DNA of 64,000 nt, from assembly GCA_034422455.1 (NCBI GenBank), contig DAOUJQ010000015.1, positions 1 through 64,000 on the forward strand. Direction: 5' to 3'. Of this stretch, positions 24,139 to 32,149 are shown one piece after another. Position numbers and translations under genes: made by a program. Each line of letters begins with the position of its first letter. Positions within the stretch are counted from its first letter, which is position 1. This stretch comes from UBA1127 sp034422455 (lineage in GTDB: Bacteria; Chloroflexota; Dehalococcoidia; Lucifugimonadales; UBA1127). The notes under the pieces were generated by a model. The model worked only from the letters and a program-made list of their open reading frames with translations, was not told the origin of the DNA and did not search any database.

Positions 24139-24933
24139 ATGGTGACTACAACGGCTGTGCGTCCGGAACTCAGCGTCGCGCATGTGACGGTTGAGCGCAA
24201 CGCCTTCCGAGCCCTCTCTGACGTCACCTTCAATGTCAGGGGAGGCTCACTGGTGGGGATCCTTGGCCCCAATGGGGCTGGCAAGAGCACGCTGTTCGAC
24301 GTCATTGCGGGGGTGTTGCCTGCCACTAGGGGCAAGGTGGACTTCCGTGGCGAGTTGGCTTACGTGCCACAGAAAGACAGCATCAATTGGCGGTTTCCCG
24401 CCACCGTGCTGGACGTTGTAACACTGGGCCGGAGCGGGCCTAACCCGCTCCGGCGCCCGGGCCGGGCCGACCGTGTACTGGTCCGGCAGAGCCTTGAACG
24501 CGTGGGGCTGTGGACCAGGCGGTCGTCCCTGATGACCGAACTCTCTGGAGGCCAGCGCCAACGGGTCTTCATCGCCCGGGCGTTGGCACAACAGGCCAAT
24601 ATCGTCCTCCTTGACGAGGCCTTCAGCGGCGTTGACGTGGGAGCACAGCAGGAGATTGTGGAAGTGCTGCACACCCTGCGTGACGATGGCTGCATCATCC
24701 TCCTCGCCACGCATGACCTTTCAAACCTGGCGGGGCGGTTCGACATGGTGCTGTGCCTGCACCGCCATGTTTGTGCTTGGGGTCCGCCTGCGGAGGCCTT
24801 CACATCGGAAGTGCTGCAGGAGCTCTACGGTTCTCATGGGATGGACTTCACCCGAGGCCACTGGCACGGACGCGGCATGTGGCACGGTCACTCTCACCAG
24901 CCATCTGACGCCCAAACCAGCGGGCCGGCATGA
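24139..24933 (+). CDS. znuC: zinc/manganese ABC importer ATP-binding protein
   Basis: A 264-residue ABC ATPase: Walker A GPNGAGKST, Q loop (YVPQKDSINWRFP, typical of the Zn/Mn-importer branch), signature LSGGQRQR, Walker B NIVLLDEAF, H-loop ATHDL. The C-terminus is His-rich (RGHWHGRGMWHGHSHQ), an unusual metal-binding tail for an ATPase. It lies 23 bases after the binding-protein gene and its stop overlaps the permease start by 4 bases. Confidence 0.9.
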   Translation: MVTTTAVRPELSVAHVTVERNAFRALSDVTFNVRGGSLVGILGPNGAGKSTLFDVIAGVLPATRGKVDFRGELAYVPQKDSINWRFPATVLDVVTLGRSGPNPLRRPGRADRVLVRQSLERVGLWTRRSSLMTELSGGQRQRVFIARALAQQANIVLLDEAFSGVDVGAQQEIVEVLHTLRDDGCIILLATHDLSNLAGRFDMVLCLHRHVCAWGPPAEAFTSEVLQELYGSHGMDFTRGHWHGRGMWHGHSHQPSDAQTSGPA

Positions 24934-25763
24934 TAGACATCATCTTTGATCCGTTCCAATACAGCTTCATGGTGCGGGCGCTCATCGTTTCGTTGGTGGT
25001 GGGAGTAATGTGCCCCGCCCTGGGCGCGTATGTCATCACTCGTGGTCGCGCCTTCATGGGAGACGCGCTGGCCCATTCAGTTTTGCCGGCGATGGTGCTG
25101 GCGTTCCTGCTTGGGTTTAGCCCCTTCTTTGCGGCGGTGCCGGCGGCGGTGTTGCTCGCCGTCGTCATGGGCGGCGTCGCGCGGCGAACGGGAATAAGCG
25201 AAGACACCTCGATCGGCATCATCTTTGCGGGAATGTTCGCCCTGGGGCTGGTCATGCTCTCCCGGTCAGCCGGGATCACGGTCAACATAGAGGACTTGTT
25301 GCTGGGGCAGGTCCTGGGCGTTTCCCGAACGGACGTCATCGTATCTCTGGGTTTGGCGACCTTCGCGGTAGCCGGTCTCTACGTGTACCATTGGCAGTTT
25401 GTGTACACAACATTCGATCCCATTGGCGCCAAGGTCGTCGGCATCGGGACAGGCTTGGTCGAATACATCCTGCTGGGGCTGCTGGCGCTGGTGATCGTCA
25501 TTGGCATTCAGGCGGCGGGAATCGTCCTCGTCATGGCGATGCTCATAACACCCGCCGCTACGGCGTACCTAATTGCGAGGCGCTTTGTTGCTGTGATGAT
25601 GTATGGCGCAGTGATCGGCGCGGGGTCAGCTGTATCGGGACTGTATCTCTCGTACTACGCTGACCTGCCGTCGGGGCCCGCGATGGCGCTGGTTGCTACG
25701 ATGTGCTTTGCCTTCGTGGCCTTAGTCCGTCACTTCCGGCCGACTCGAGTCGTCGAAGAGTAA
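24930..25763 (+). CDS. znuB: zinc/manganese ABC importer permease
   Basis: A 277-residue ABC-3 family membrane protein with about eight helices. The conserved early segment GAYVITRGRAFMGDALAHSVLP and the late segment AGIVLVMAMLITPAATAYL are diagnostic of Zn/Mn/Fe chelate permeases. It overlaps the ATPase stop (ATGA) and completes a regulator-binding protein-ATPase-permease operon. Confidence 0.9.
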   Translation: MIDIIFDPFQYSFMVRALIVSLVVGVMCPALGAYVITRGRAFMGDALAHSVLPAMVLAFLLGFSPFFAAVPAAVLLAVVMGGVARRTGISEDTSIGIIFAGMFALGLVMLSRSAGITVNIEDLLLGQVLGVSRTDVIVSLGLATFAVAGLYVYHWQFVYTTFDPIGAKVVGIGTGLVEYILLGLLALVIVIGIQAAGIVLVMAMLITPAATAYLIARRFVAVMMYGAVIGAGSAVSGLYLSYYADLPSGPAMALVATMCFAFVALVRHFRPTRVVEE

Positions 25764-25777
25764 GCGGCGATTCTTGT

Positions 25778-26100
25778 CTATTGAGACTCCTGCACGATGA
25801 CTGCGGTGCCATACGCCAGAAACTCTGATGCTCCAGCCATTCCATGGATGTGGTGTAGCGAACGCCAATGATGGCGTTTGCGCCCAATGCCTCAGCCTCT
25901 TCTACCATGCGCTGAGTCGCCTCGGCCCGAGATTCCGTCATGAGCCGCGTATACTCCGTGATCTCACCGCCAACGATGTTGCGCAGCCCGGCCATAATGT
26001 CCCTGCCTACATTCCTGGCGCGGATGGTGTTGCCCTGCACCATGCCTCTGACGGCTGTAACCGTCATTCCCGGCAAAACGTCTGACGTGGTGATGATCAT
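25778..26100 (-). pseudogene. YbjQ/UPF0145 family gene with a frameshift
   Basis: ATG at 26100 (site AGGAG) opens a YbjQ-type heavy-metal-binding-like protein (MIITTSDVLPG, RDIMAGLRNIVGGEITEYT, ALGANAIIGVRYTTS). Near 25833-25840 the family sequence jumps by one base: after ...SMEW the expected C-terminus ASEFLAYGTAVIVQESQ and its TAG (25778-25780) are in another frame. The uncorrected frame runs into the metal permease gene with a non-family tail. It is either a recent one-base deletion or a sequencing or assembly error. It is convergent with the permease gene, 14 bases away. Confidence 0.75.
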
Positions 26101-26179
26101 TGACTTCGCTCCTGCTGAGAGTCGGTGCACCATATCCATCCGCCTCAGCTAGGTACAAGGGGGACAATAATGGGACTTG

Positions 26180-26212
26180 ACACGAAAGAAGGGTGGCCGA
26201 CACTGACCACCC
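26180..26212 (-). terminator. terminator for the ribbon-helix-helix-like gene
   Basis: On the minus strand the stem GGGTGG / CCACCC with a 10-base loop is followed by TTCTTTC. It lies about 55 bases past the stop at 26266. Confidence 0.5.
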
Positions 26213-26265
26213 CCTGTCTTTAGGACTCGTGTCGCAGGACGCCTGCACCCATCCCCAGTGCAGGT

Positions 26266-26697
26266 CTACTCGTCGAGTAGACGTTGGAGCCGTACGCGCG
26301 CCTCGCGAATGACCTCTGTCTGGGCGGCAATCTTGCTGTACAGGTCGTCTCGCGTGCGGATTCCCTCCGAAATGAGAAAGGCGGCAGCCGTGGACCGGCT
26401 GTTCAAAAGTCCGCACTCCACCAATTCATCCAGCTTCTCGAGTGCGCTCTTGCTCACGCGAACCATGACGACATAGTCGCGTGGCTCGTTCAGTGAGTTC
26501 CTGATGGTGTCCTGAATTGACCCGCCAAGAGCGAATGCGGGAGTCTGGATTGCTCCTGACCCTTGCCTGTTTCTACGGGATCTGCTGCCTGGCGGTCTGC
26601 CGCGCCTGGCACGCGGCGGCGCAGGGACTCCCTCAGGCTCAGACGCGCCTTCTTGCGGTAATTCGCTGCCTTCGCTGTAGTTGCTCCCCTCTGTCAT
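26266..26697 (-). CDS. putative DNA-binding protein: AT-hook-like arm plus ribbon-helix-helix-like domain
   Basis: 143 residues. The N-terminal third is acidic and disordered, followed by a basic stretch with an AT-hook-like core (ARRGRPPGSRSRRNR, residues 30-44). The C-terminal half starts with a strand (YVVMVRVSKSALEKLDELV) and helices (TAAAFLISEGIRTR), a pattern of small RHH-like regulators, then a helix (IREARVRLQRLLDE). The function is inferred from pattern only. ATG at 26697 is chosen because upstream codons lie across the promoter-like region. Confidence 0.55.
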   Translation of the reverse strand: MTEGSNYSEGSELPQEGASEPEGVPAPPRARRGRPPGSRSRRNRQGSGAIQTPAFALGGSIQDTIRNSLNEPRDYVVMVRVSKSALEKLDELVECGLLNSRSTAAAFLISEGIRTRDDLYSKIAAQTEVIREARVRLQRLLDE

Positions 26698-26753
26698 CCT
26701 GCGGTCCCCTATTAAAAGATAGGAAAGTTGACGTAGGCAACTAACCAATACCG

Positions 26754-26782
26754 AAATTAGCAGAGCGTAATTGGGCCGTCAA
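26754..26782 (-). promoter_or_regulatory. promoter of the ribbon-helix-helix-like gene
   Basis: On the minus strand TTGACG (26782-26777), 17 bases, TAATTT (26759-26754), about 57 bases before the ATG at 26697. Confidence 0.55.
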
Positions 26783-27006
26783 TAGTACAAATGTGCATCG
26801 GTAAAATGGCACAGAATTTTGCCTATTTTCAATCTGCCTGCCGCTATGGAGCAGGCAAATGCCCTAACTTACATAGGTCAATTGATAGGTTTCGCCGAGC
26901 TGTCTATTGCACCATGCGACCGTGAGGTTTAACCCTCGAAACAGCAAGGGAGCCCGTAGGATACGGGCCCCGAGGAATACAAGGTTCCTATCCGCCCAGG
27001 TGTCTG
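26783..27006. other. AT-rich intergenic with two hairpins
   Basis: No gene. It holds an inverted repeat TGCCTGC..GCAGGCA (about 26837-26858) and, next to the YtxH gene end, a stem GCCCGTA/TACGGGC (about 26952-26968) that could terminate that gene. Confidence 0.4.
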
Positions 27007-27240
27007 CTAGTTCTTGCTGGCGTCGCCACTCTCGCTGGCGTCCGCGTCGTCTGGGTGCACGTAGTGGCGAACGCGCTCGGCCAAGTGTTCGGCCTGCTCG
27101 CGGATTCCCTTTGTCCGCTCACTGATTTCGTGCCTCATCTCCTCGCCTGATCGAGGGGCCGCAAGGACACCAATCACAAACCCTACGATCCCACCCAGCA
27201 AGAACGCATTGATGAAGTGGCCGCTGCTGTCATTTGCCAT
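27007..27240 (-). CDS. YtxH-domain small membrane protein
   Basis: 77 residues: one membrane helix (INAFLLGGIVGFVIGVLAAP) followed by the YtxH signature RSGEEMRHEI and an amphipathic helix (GIREQAEHLAERVRHYV), then an acidic tail. ATG at 27240 follows GGAGGTGAAGGG. It lies 16 bases after the gene at 27257. YtxH proteins are general-stress-associated in Bacillus; their role is unknown. Confidence 0.8.
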   Translation of the reverse strand: MANDSSGHFINAFLLGGIVGFVIGVLAAPRSGEEMRHEISERTKGIREQAEHLAERVRHYVHPDDADASESGDASKN

Positions 27241-27256
27241 CCCTTCACCTCCCTCG

Positions 27257-27562
27257 TTATTCGTGGTCACTGTGCTTCTGCCTCCTCCTCGTTGCGGAAC
27301 GGAACAGGGCGCCGAGACCCTTACCCAGTCCCGCCGCTGCAATACCAAAGAAAGGGTTCCTGCCCGCGACAGAATCCCTCAGTGCCTGAGCGCTACCCTG
27401 CACACTGCTGACGGTCTGCCGCACCGTGGTGATGGTGGCGTTGAGCTTCTTGAAGAGCAAGAGTGCGATGATGCCCATAGCCAGCAGCCACAACACCAAC
27501 GCGGCGCTGGCTATGACGATGGCGAGGTCCCTGAGGAACTCAATGAGCGTACTATCTCCCAC
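27257..27562 (-). CDS. small membrane protein (DUF948-like), unknown function
   Basis: 101 residues with one long N-terminal hydrophobic segment (about residues 14-38), then a helix rich in Thr/Val/Gln (NATITTVRQTVSSVQGSAQAL) and a basic tail. The layout is that of DUF948-type proteins, often encoded with YtxH proteins as here. Together they form a two-gene unit divergent from the DUF502 gene. Confidence 0.6.
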   Translation of the reverse strand: MGDSTLIEFLRDLAIVIASAALVLWLLAMGIIALLLFKKLNATITTVRQTVSSVQGSAQALRDSVAGRNPFFGIAAAGLGKGLGALFRSATRRRQKHSDHE

Positions 27563-27872
27563 GGCATCCTCGTTGGGGTGTTCTCTATTCAGAATAGCAT
27601 GGAGCTGAATCTACGTACAACTTGACACGAAGTGTTCCGTCTCTTGAGCCTGCTGAAGAGGTGTCGGGGCTGACCATTGGCGTGTCGAAATGTGTTGGCG
27701 ATTTGGCGTGCCCAACGGCTTGACCGGGACATTGTCTCTGACACACAATCACCCGGAAACCAGCCCCCATCGAAGTAGGGCTCTCTGTGTGCGGTGTAGA
27801 GGGTTATTAATGTGTCTCCTGCCGCAGGCGCAACGGCGAGCCTAACCAAAAGAGGTAGATGAGGAGGGCGCC
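27563..27872. other. divergent intergenic region
   Basis: 310 bases between divergent small-membrane-protein and DUF502 genes. It contains a perfect 13-base dyad CTATTCAGAATAG at about 27586-27598, close to the minus-strand gene start, and a CTTGACACGAA string also found near 26177. I see no convincing coding frame. Confidence 0.4.
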
Positions 27873-28610
27873 ATGACAAACCAAAACGATTCCGGCCTTC
27901 CAGAGGACTTGGACCAGCAAGAGGAAAAGCGGCCGAACTTCTTTGAGCGAGTGGAGACCCACATCCAATCCCGAACATTGCAGGGATTTGTCGCGCTTAT
28001 TCCCCTGCTCATAACAGTAATCTTGCTTGCCTTCCTGATTGGCAAAGCGGACGGCTACATACGATCGCTCCCCTTTGTTGAAGACAAACCATGGGACTTC
28101 CCCGGCGTTGGACTCATCTCCCTCGTTGTCATCTTCTATTTCATTGGGTGGATGGACTCGACACGCATCGGCAGCAAGATCTTGGTCTTCAAGGATGACG
28201 TGCTGAGCAAGGTGCCCCTGGTCAAGACCTTTTACAAGATTACCCAGCAGGGCATTACCTCTCTGACTTCCTCAGCTACCTTCACCCGTGTCGTCTTTGT
28301 GGAGTGGCCGCGGGAAGGCATGGTGGCCCTTGGCTTTGTCACTGGACGAGTTTTCACCCCCGACCGGACCCAGTCCCTCGCAGTCGTGTACATTCCAACG
28401 GTACCCAATCCAACGTCCGGCAACATGGCCTTCATCCACGAAGACGATGTGATGGAAACGGACATCAGCGTGGACGCGGCCATGCGGTTGGTGTTCTCCG
28501 GAGGCATCGTTCTTCCCGAGCGCCTGGTGCTGGCGCGCGCGCCGCAGGAGAGAATCACCGAAGGGCACATGTTTGTCGGCGAGTACCGTTCGCCTTCCCG
28601 CCGGCAGTAG
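27873..28610 (+). CDS. DUF502 family membrane protein
   Basis: 245 residues with two membrane helices (about 38-60 and 78-98), separated by a short polar loop, and a C-terminal soluble domain containing the family signature YIPTVPNPTSGNMAFI. DUF502 proteins are widespread and uncharacterised; some are linked to trafficking in plants (LIKE COV). ATG follows GAGGAGGGCGCC. Confidence 0.8.
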   Translation: MTNQNDSGLPEDLDQQEEKRPNFFERVETHIQSRTLQGFVALIPLLITVILLAFLIGKADGYIRSLPFVEDKPWDFPGVGLISLVVIFYFIGWMDSTRIGSKILVFKDDVLSKVPLVKTFYKITQQGITSLTSSATFTRVVFVEWPREGMVALGFVTGRVFTPDRTQSLAVVYIPTVPNPTSGNMAFIHEDDVMETDISVDAAMRLVFSGGIVLPERLVLARAPQERITEGHMFVGEYRSPSRRQ

Positions 28611-28731
28611 ACTGCGTTCATCACAATCCGGCGCGAGTCCGGAGTGCTTGCGGCTCCTGCGAAGGGAATTCGCTTGTCTACCTGCCTATCACACTCGATT
28701 CTCCGAGCATTCTTTCCAAAGGACGTGGTTC

Positions 28732-29280
28732 ATGGCAGATGCGGACAACCGCGAAGGCAATTCTCAGCCAATGGCAGGCCGCCCGGATGTTCCCGCTGAC
28801 TACGGCCTGGCCCCTCCCTCTGAGGGTGAACTGCTGCCGTGGTCCTGGGCGGAGGAGCGCCTTGTTGCATCTCGCAATTACTGGATCGTGACCGTGCGAC
28901 CAAGCGGTCGGCCGCACGCGATGCCGGTGTGGGGCGCTTGGTTTGACGGGGCCTTCCACTTCGGGACGGGGGCGAAGTCCCGGAAGGGCCGCAACATCGC
29001 AGCGGACCCTAGGGCTGCGGTGCATCTGGAGAGCGGCGACGAGGTCGTCGTGCTCGAGGGCGTCATGGCCGAGGTCACGGACGATGCTGAAGTCATCCGC
29101 CGCTTTGAAGAGGTGTTCAATCCAAAGTATGGCTTCGGATCTGGTTCGGAAGAAATGGATCTGGTTGAGATGGGCGCCGTAGTCTACCGCATGGCTCCCC
29201 GTGTGGCCTTTGGCTGGACAGAGGCGAACTTTCCCCAAAACGCAACGCGGTGGGTCTTTGGGGAGGGGCGGACTGCATGA
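28732..29280 (+). CDS. pyridoxamine 5'-phosphate oxidase-fold (PPOX) flavin/F420-type protein
   Basis: A 182-residue split-barrel protein: WIVTVRPSGRPHAMPVWGAWFDG, GTGAKSRKGRNIAADPRAAVHLESGDEVVVLEG. This is the pattern of PPOX-class oxidoreductases that bind FMN or F420. The substrate is unknown. ATG at 28732 is chosen as the first codon before the hydrophilic N-terminus; the ribosome site is weak (AAAGGA, 28718-28723). Confidence 0.8.
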   Translation: MADADNREGNSQPMAGRPDVPADYGLAPPSEGELLPWSWAEERLVASRNYWIVTVRPSGRPHAMPVWGAWFDGAFHFGTGAKSRKGRNIAADPRAAVHLESGDEVVVLEGVMAEVTDDAEVIRRFEEVFNPKYGFGSGSEEMDLVEMGAVVYRMAPRVAFGWTEANFPQNATRWVFGEGRTA

Positions 29281-29324
29281 TTCCCCACAAGTGTCGTGTA
29301 GCTGCCTGACGCTGAAGTAGGCTA

Positions 29325-29350
29325 GAGGGCCCCGGAAACCCGGGGCCCTC
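29325..29350. terminator. bidirectional terminator hairpin
   Basis: Stem GAGGGCCCCGG / CCGGGGCCCTC with a 4-base loop, between the convergent genes ending at 29280 and 29380. Confidence 0.7.
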
Positions 29351-29379
29351 TCAATTGCCGGGTGTTGCGTACTGTCCGC

Positions 29380-30240
29380 CTAGTCGCGACCGGCGAGCTC
29401 TCGTGCCTTGTTGAGGCCGTTGTAGGAGCGCTCGGCGCCGACCATGAGGTAGCGGTAGCCATCCTCAATGACGTGGTCGATGTTGTCGAGGCCCACATGC
29501 GGGTGGCCGACGGGCACGTTGTGCTCCTTGCAGATCGCCCGGATCTCGGCCATGGCCTCCACTACGACAGGGTGGTAGTAGTCGCGGGGGTGGCCCAGGT
29601 TCTGTGACAAGTCGCCCTCGCCAATGAGCACTACGCCGATGCCGGGGACCTGCTTCAGCATGTCCGGCAGGTTCTCAATTGCCTTGATCTCTTCGCACAT
29701 GATGATGCAGAGGATCTCCCCTTCCGGGTTCAGGGGCCAGACGTCGGCCTTCTTGTAGTACTCCTGCTGGGAAAGGCCCCAGTAGCGGGCGGCGTTGCCG
29801 GGGGCGTCACCGCGCTGTCCCTCGGGCTCGAAGTACTCGGCGTCGCGCGGGCGGGGGTAGCGGCAGGCCGCGACGGCGTTGTAGGCCTCCTCCACTGTGC
29901 TCACGTGGGGCCAAACGACGCCATAGAAGCCGATGTCCAGCACCTGCTTCGCGATCCACTGGCTCATCTCACCACCGTTTGGGGGAATGCGCACGGTGGG
30001 CGTGACCGCGGGCGCCAGGGTGCCGCTGTCCAGGATCTGCTTGCGGTTCAGCATGTACTGCAGGCAGTTGCGCAGCTCCCTGATGTCGTACGGGTTGTGC
30101 TCCGACTCGAAGACCACGCCGTCGTACTTGGCGCTGCTGGCCGCGATGGCGTTGTCGACGGTGGGGCCGGCAAACGTCGTGATGGCGGGCTTGCCCTCCT
30201 CCAGGGCCTGGATGATCTTGTTCAGCCGTTGTCCTGCCAT
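29380..30240 (-). CDS. HpcH/HpaI-family class II aldolase
   Basis: A 286-residue barrel of the HpcH/HpaI aldolase/citrate lyase beta family, which cleaves 4-hydroxy-2-oxo acids to pyruvate or oxaloacetate and an aldehyde or ketone. The metal-binding Glu is in IIMCEEIKAIEN and the Asp in IGEGDLSQNLG; the early FESEHNP matches the family substrate-pocket His/Glu strand. It is the last gene of the operon LigJ2-LigJ1-FAH2-FAH1-aldolase, which suggests it ends a ring-cleavage route. ATG follows AAAGGAGGCACC. Confidence 0.85.
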   Translation of the reverse strand: MAGQRLNKIIQALEEGKPAITTFAGPTVDNAIAASSAKYDGVVFESEHNPYDIRELRNCLQYMLNRKQILDSGTLAPAVTPTVRIPPNGGEMSQWIAKQVLDIGFYGVVWPHVSTVEEAYNAVAACRYPRPRDAEYFEPEGQRGDAPGNAARYWGLSQQEYYKKADVWPLNPEGEILCIIMCEEIKAIENLPDMLKQVPGIGVVLIGEGDLSQNLGHPRDYYHPVVVEAMAEIRAICKEHNVPVGHPHVGLDNIDHVIEDGYRYLMVGAERSYNGLNKARELAGRD

Positions 30241-30267
30241 GGTGCCTCCTTTGTTCTCTGCGAGTCT

Positions 30268-31188
30268 TTATTGGCGCATCCACGCCGGGGCTTCATTCGT
30301 CCGGCCGGCGACAAAGTCGGCCAGGTCGGTGTCAACACCCCGGTGCCATTCCCGGTTCAACTCGTCCTTCACGTTGACCGTGATCCTGCCCAGGCCTTCT
30401 ATCTCCATTTCCATGACGTCGCCGTTCTGGATGGGACCGAGGCCCTGGTGGTTGGTGCCAGCGGCGATGAGATCGCCGGGCTCCAGCTTGACGATAGAGG
30501 AGAGCCACTCGATGGTCTTGGGTATATCGTAGGCCATGTCGCTGGTGTTGTAGTCCTGGCGGATCTGGCCATTGACCCAGAGCCTCACCTGCATGTTGTG
30601 AGGGTCCTCCACTTCGTCGGCGGTCACCAGCCATGGGCCAAGCGGGCCAAAAGTGTCATGGGACTTCATCCAGAGGAAGCTGTTGGGGTGAAGCCCGCGC
30701 GCGGAAACGTCGTTGAAGTTGACGTAACCGAATACGTAGGCCAGGGCGGCGTCGCCCGAGACGTCGACTGCCTCTTTGCCGATGACAATGCCGAGCTCAG
30801 CCTCGTGGTGGAAGACCGCCGCTTGGTGATCGGGTAGCAAGACGGTCTCGCCCTCGCCGATGACCGATTCCGGGGACTTGAGAAAGCCGTTGATGGGTTT
30901 CGGCTCCGGTAGGGCGCCGTCCTCCATGAAATTGGCTGCCATGCAGAGGATCTTTCCCGGACGCGGCAGCGGCGACCGCAGGTGCACCTGGTCCAGGGGA
31001 ATGGGCTGTCCCTTCGAGGCGATGTCCTCGATGCGGGCACGGAAGGTCCCCTCAAAGTTGGCGATGACTGCGTTGATCAGGTCTTGGGGCGTCGGTGCGT
31101 TCACGTCCGACAGTGACTCGGACAGGTTGTACACGCCCTCATCGCGCAACAGCCCGAGTTGGTAATTGTTGTACATGACCAGCTTCAT
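30268..31188 (-). CDS. fumarylacetoacetate hydrolase family protein 1
   Basis: A 306-residue FAH-fold enzyme (hydrolase, decarboxylase or hydratase of 2-oxo-dioic acids). The metal site is built from the two Glu of HHEAELGIVIGKEA and the Asp of NFNDVSARGL; SDMAYDIPKTIEWLSSI and PGDLIAAGTNHQGLG are family signatures. The canonical N-terminal LCMAANF loop is present. It is adjacent to the paralogue at 31227 (39-base gap). I infer decarboxylation or hydration of a meta-cleavage product, but the chemistry cannot be read from sequence. Confidence 0.87.
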   Translation of the reverse strand: MKLVMYNNYQLGLLRDEGVYNLSESLSDVNAPTPQDLINAVIANFEGTFRARIEDIASKGQPIPLDQVHLRSPLPRPGKILCMAANFMEDGALPEPKPINGFLKSPESVIGEGETVLLPDHQAAVFHHEAELGIVIGKEAVDVSGDAALAYVFGYVNFNDVSARGLHPNSFLWMKSHDTFGPLGPWLVTADEVEDPHNMQVRLWVNGQIRQDYNTSDMAYDIPKTIEWLSSIVKLEPGDLIAAGTNHQGLGPIQNGDVMEMEIEGLGRITVNVKDELNREWHRGVDTDLADFVAGRTNEAPAWMRQ

Positions 31189-31226
31189 TGTTGCCTTACT
31201 CCTCTGCGGCCGTGTCCAGCCTTCGC

Positions 31227-32132
31227 TTAGATCCTGCCGGCGACTCGGTCCGCCATCTCCTGGTCAATGCCGCGCGGCCACTCACGCTTCCTTGGGTCCG
31301 ACACGTAGTTGGTTAACCGTCCGAGGCCGGGGCTCTCGCGCTCCACCTTATCGCCGTCCTGCAGAGCTCCTAGGCCCTGGTGGTTCGTGCCAAGCGCGAT
31401 AATGTCCCCCGGGTTCAGCGTGACGATGGACGACAGCCACGCGATGGTCTTGGGGATGGAGTGGCCCATGTCGCTGGTGCTGTAGTCCTGGTGCAGCTCG
31501 TCGTTTACCCACAGGCGTACCGCCACGTCGTGAGGGTCCGGCACCTCATCCGCGGTGGCGAGGTAGGGACCCATCGGCGCGAAGTAGTGGTAGGACTTGC
31601 CCGGCAGGAAGGTGTCTGCGCCGGCGGGCCCGAGGCCTCGTGCGGATACGTCGATAAAATTCACATAGCCAAAGACGTGGTTCCATGCCTCGTCCTCAGA
31701 AATGTTGCGCGCCTTCTTGCCGATGACCAGCCCCAGCTCCGCCTCGTGGTGGAAGATGGTTACTTCCGCCACCGGCAGGTGGATGGTGTCACCGTCGCCG
31801 ATGACGGCGCTGGGGTTCTTGAGGAAGCCGTTGATGGGCCGGGGCTCTGAGAGCGCGCCGTTTTCCAGGTAGTTGGCGGCCATACACAGGATTTTGCCCG
31901 GCCGCGGGATGGGCGCCCGCAACTGGACCTCGCTTAGGGGAATGCCGGGAAGATCCAGGGCGTTGCGCTCCATCCGTACCTTGAAGCCGTCCCATCGCTC
32001 GATGAGCCGGCACATGTAGTCGCCGGGGCCAACGCGGGGGATCTCTTCCAGCGCGAGGGTCATGTCGACGACCCGGTCCTCGTCCTTCTTCAGGACGCCG
32101 AGACGGTAGTCGTTGAAGAACACCAGCTTCAT
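31227..32132 (-). CDS. fumarylacetoacetate hydrolase family protein 2
   Basis: A 301-residue paralogue of the gene at 30268, with the same metal and substrate motifs (FHHEAELGLVIGKKA, NFIDVSARGLGP, SDMGHSIPKTIAWLSSI, PGDIIALGTNHQGLG) but many substitutions elsewhere, so it is an old duplication. It starts 18 bases after the LigJ1 gene, with AAAGGAGG. Confidence 0.87.
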   Translation of the reverse strand: MKLVFFNDYRLGVLKKDEDRVVDMTLALEEIPRVGPGDYMCRLIERWDGFKVRMERNALDLPGIPLSEVQLRAPIPRPGKILCMAANYLENGALSEPRPINGFLKNPSAVIGDGDTIHLPVAEVTIFHHEAELGLVIGKKARNISEDEAWNHVFGYVNFIDVSARGLGPAGADTFLPGKSYHYFAPMGPYLATADEVPDPHDVAVRLWVNDELHQDYSTSDMGHSIPKTIAWLSSIVTLNPGDIIALGTNHQGLGALQDGDKVERESPGLGRLTNYVSDPRKREWPRGIDQEMADRVAGRI

Positions 32133-32149
32133 GCCTTGCCTCCTTTGCC

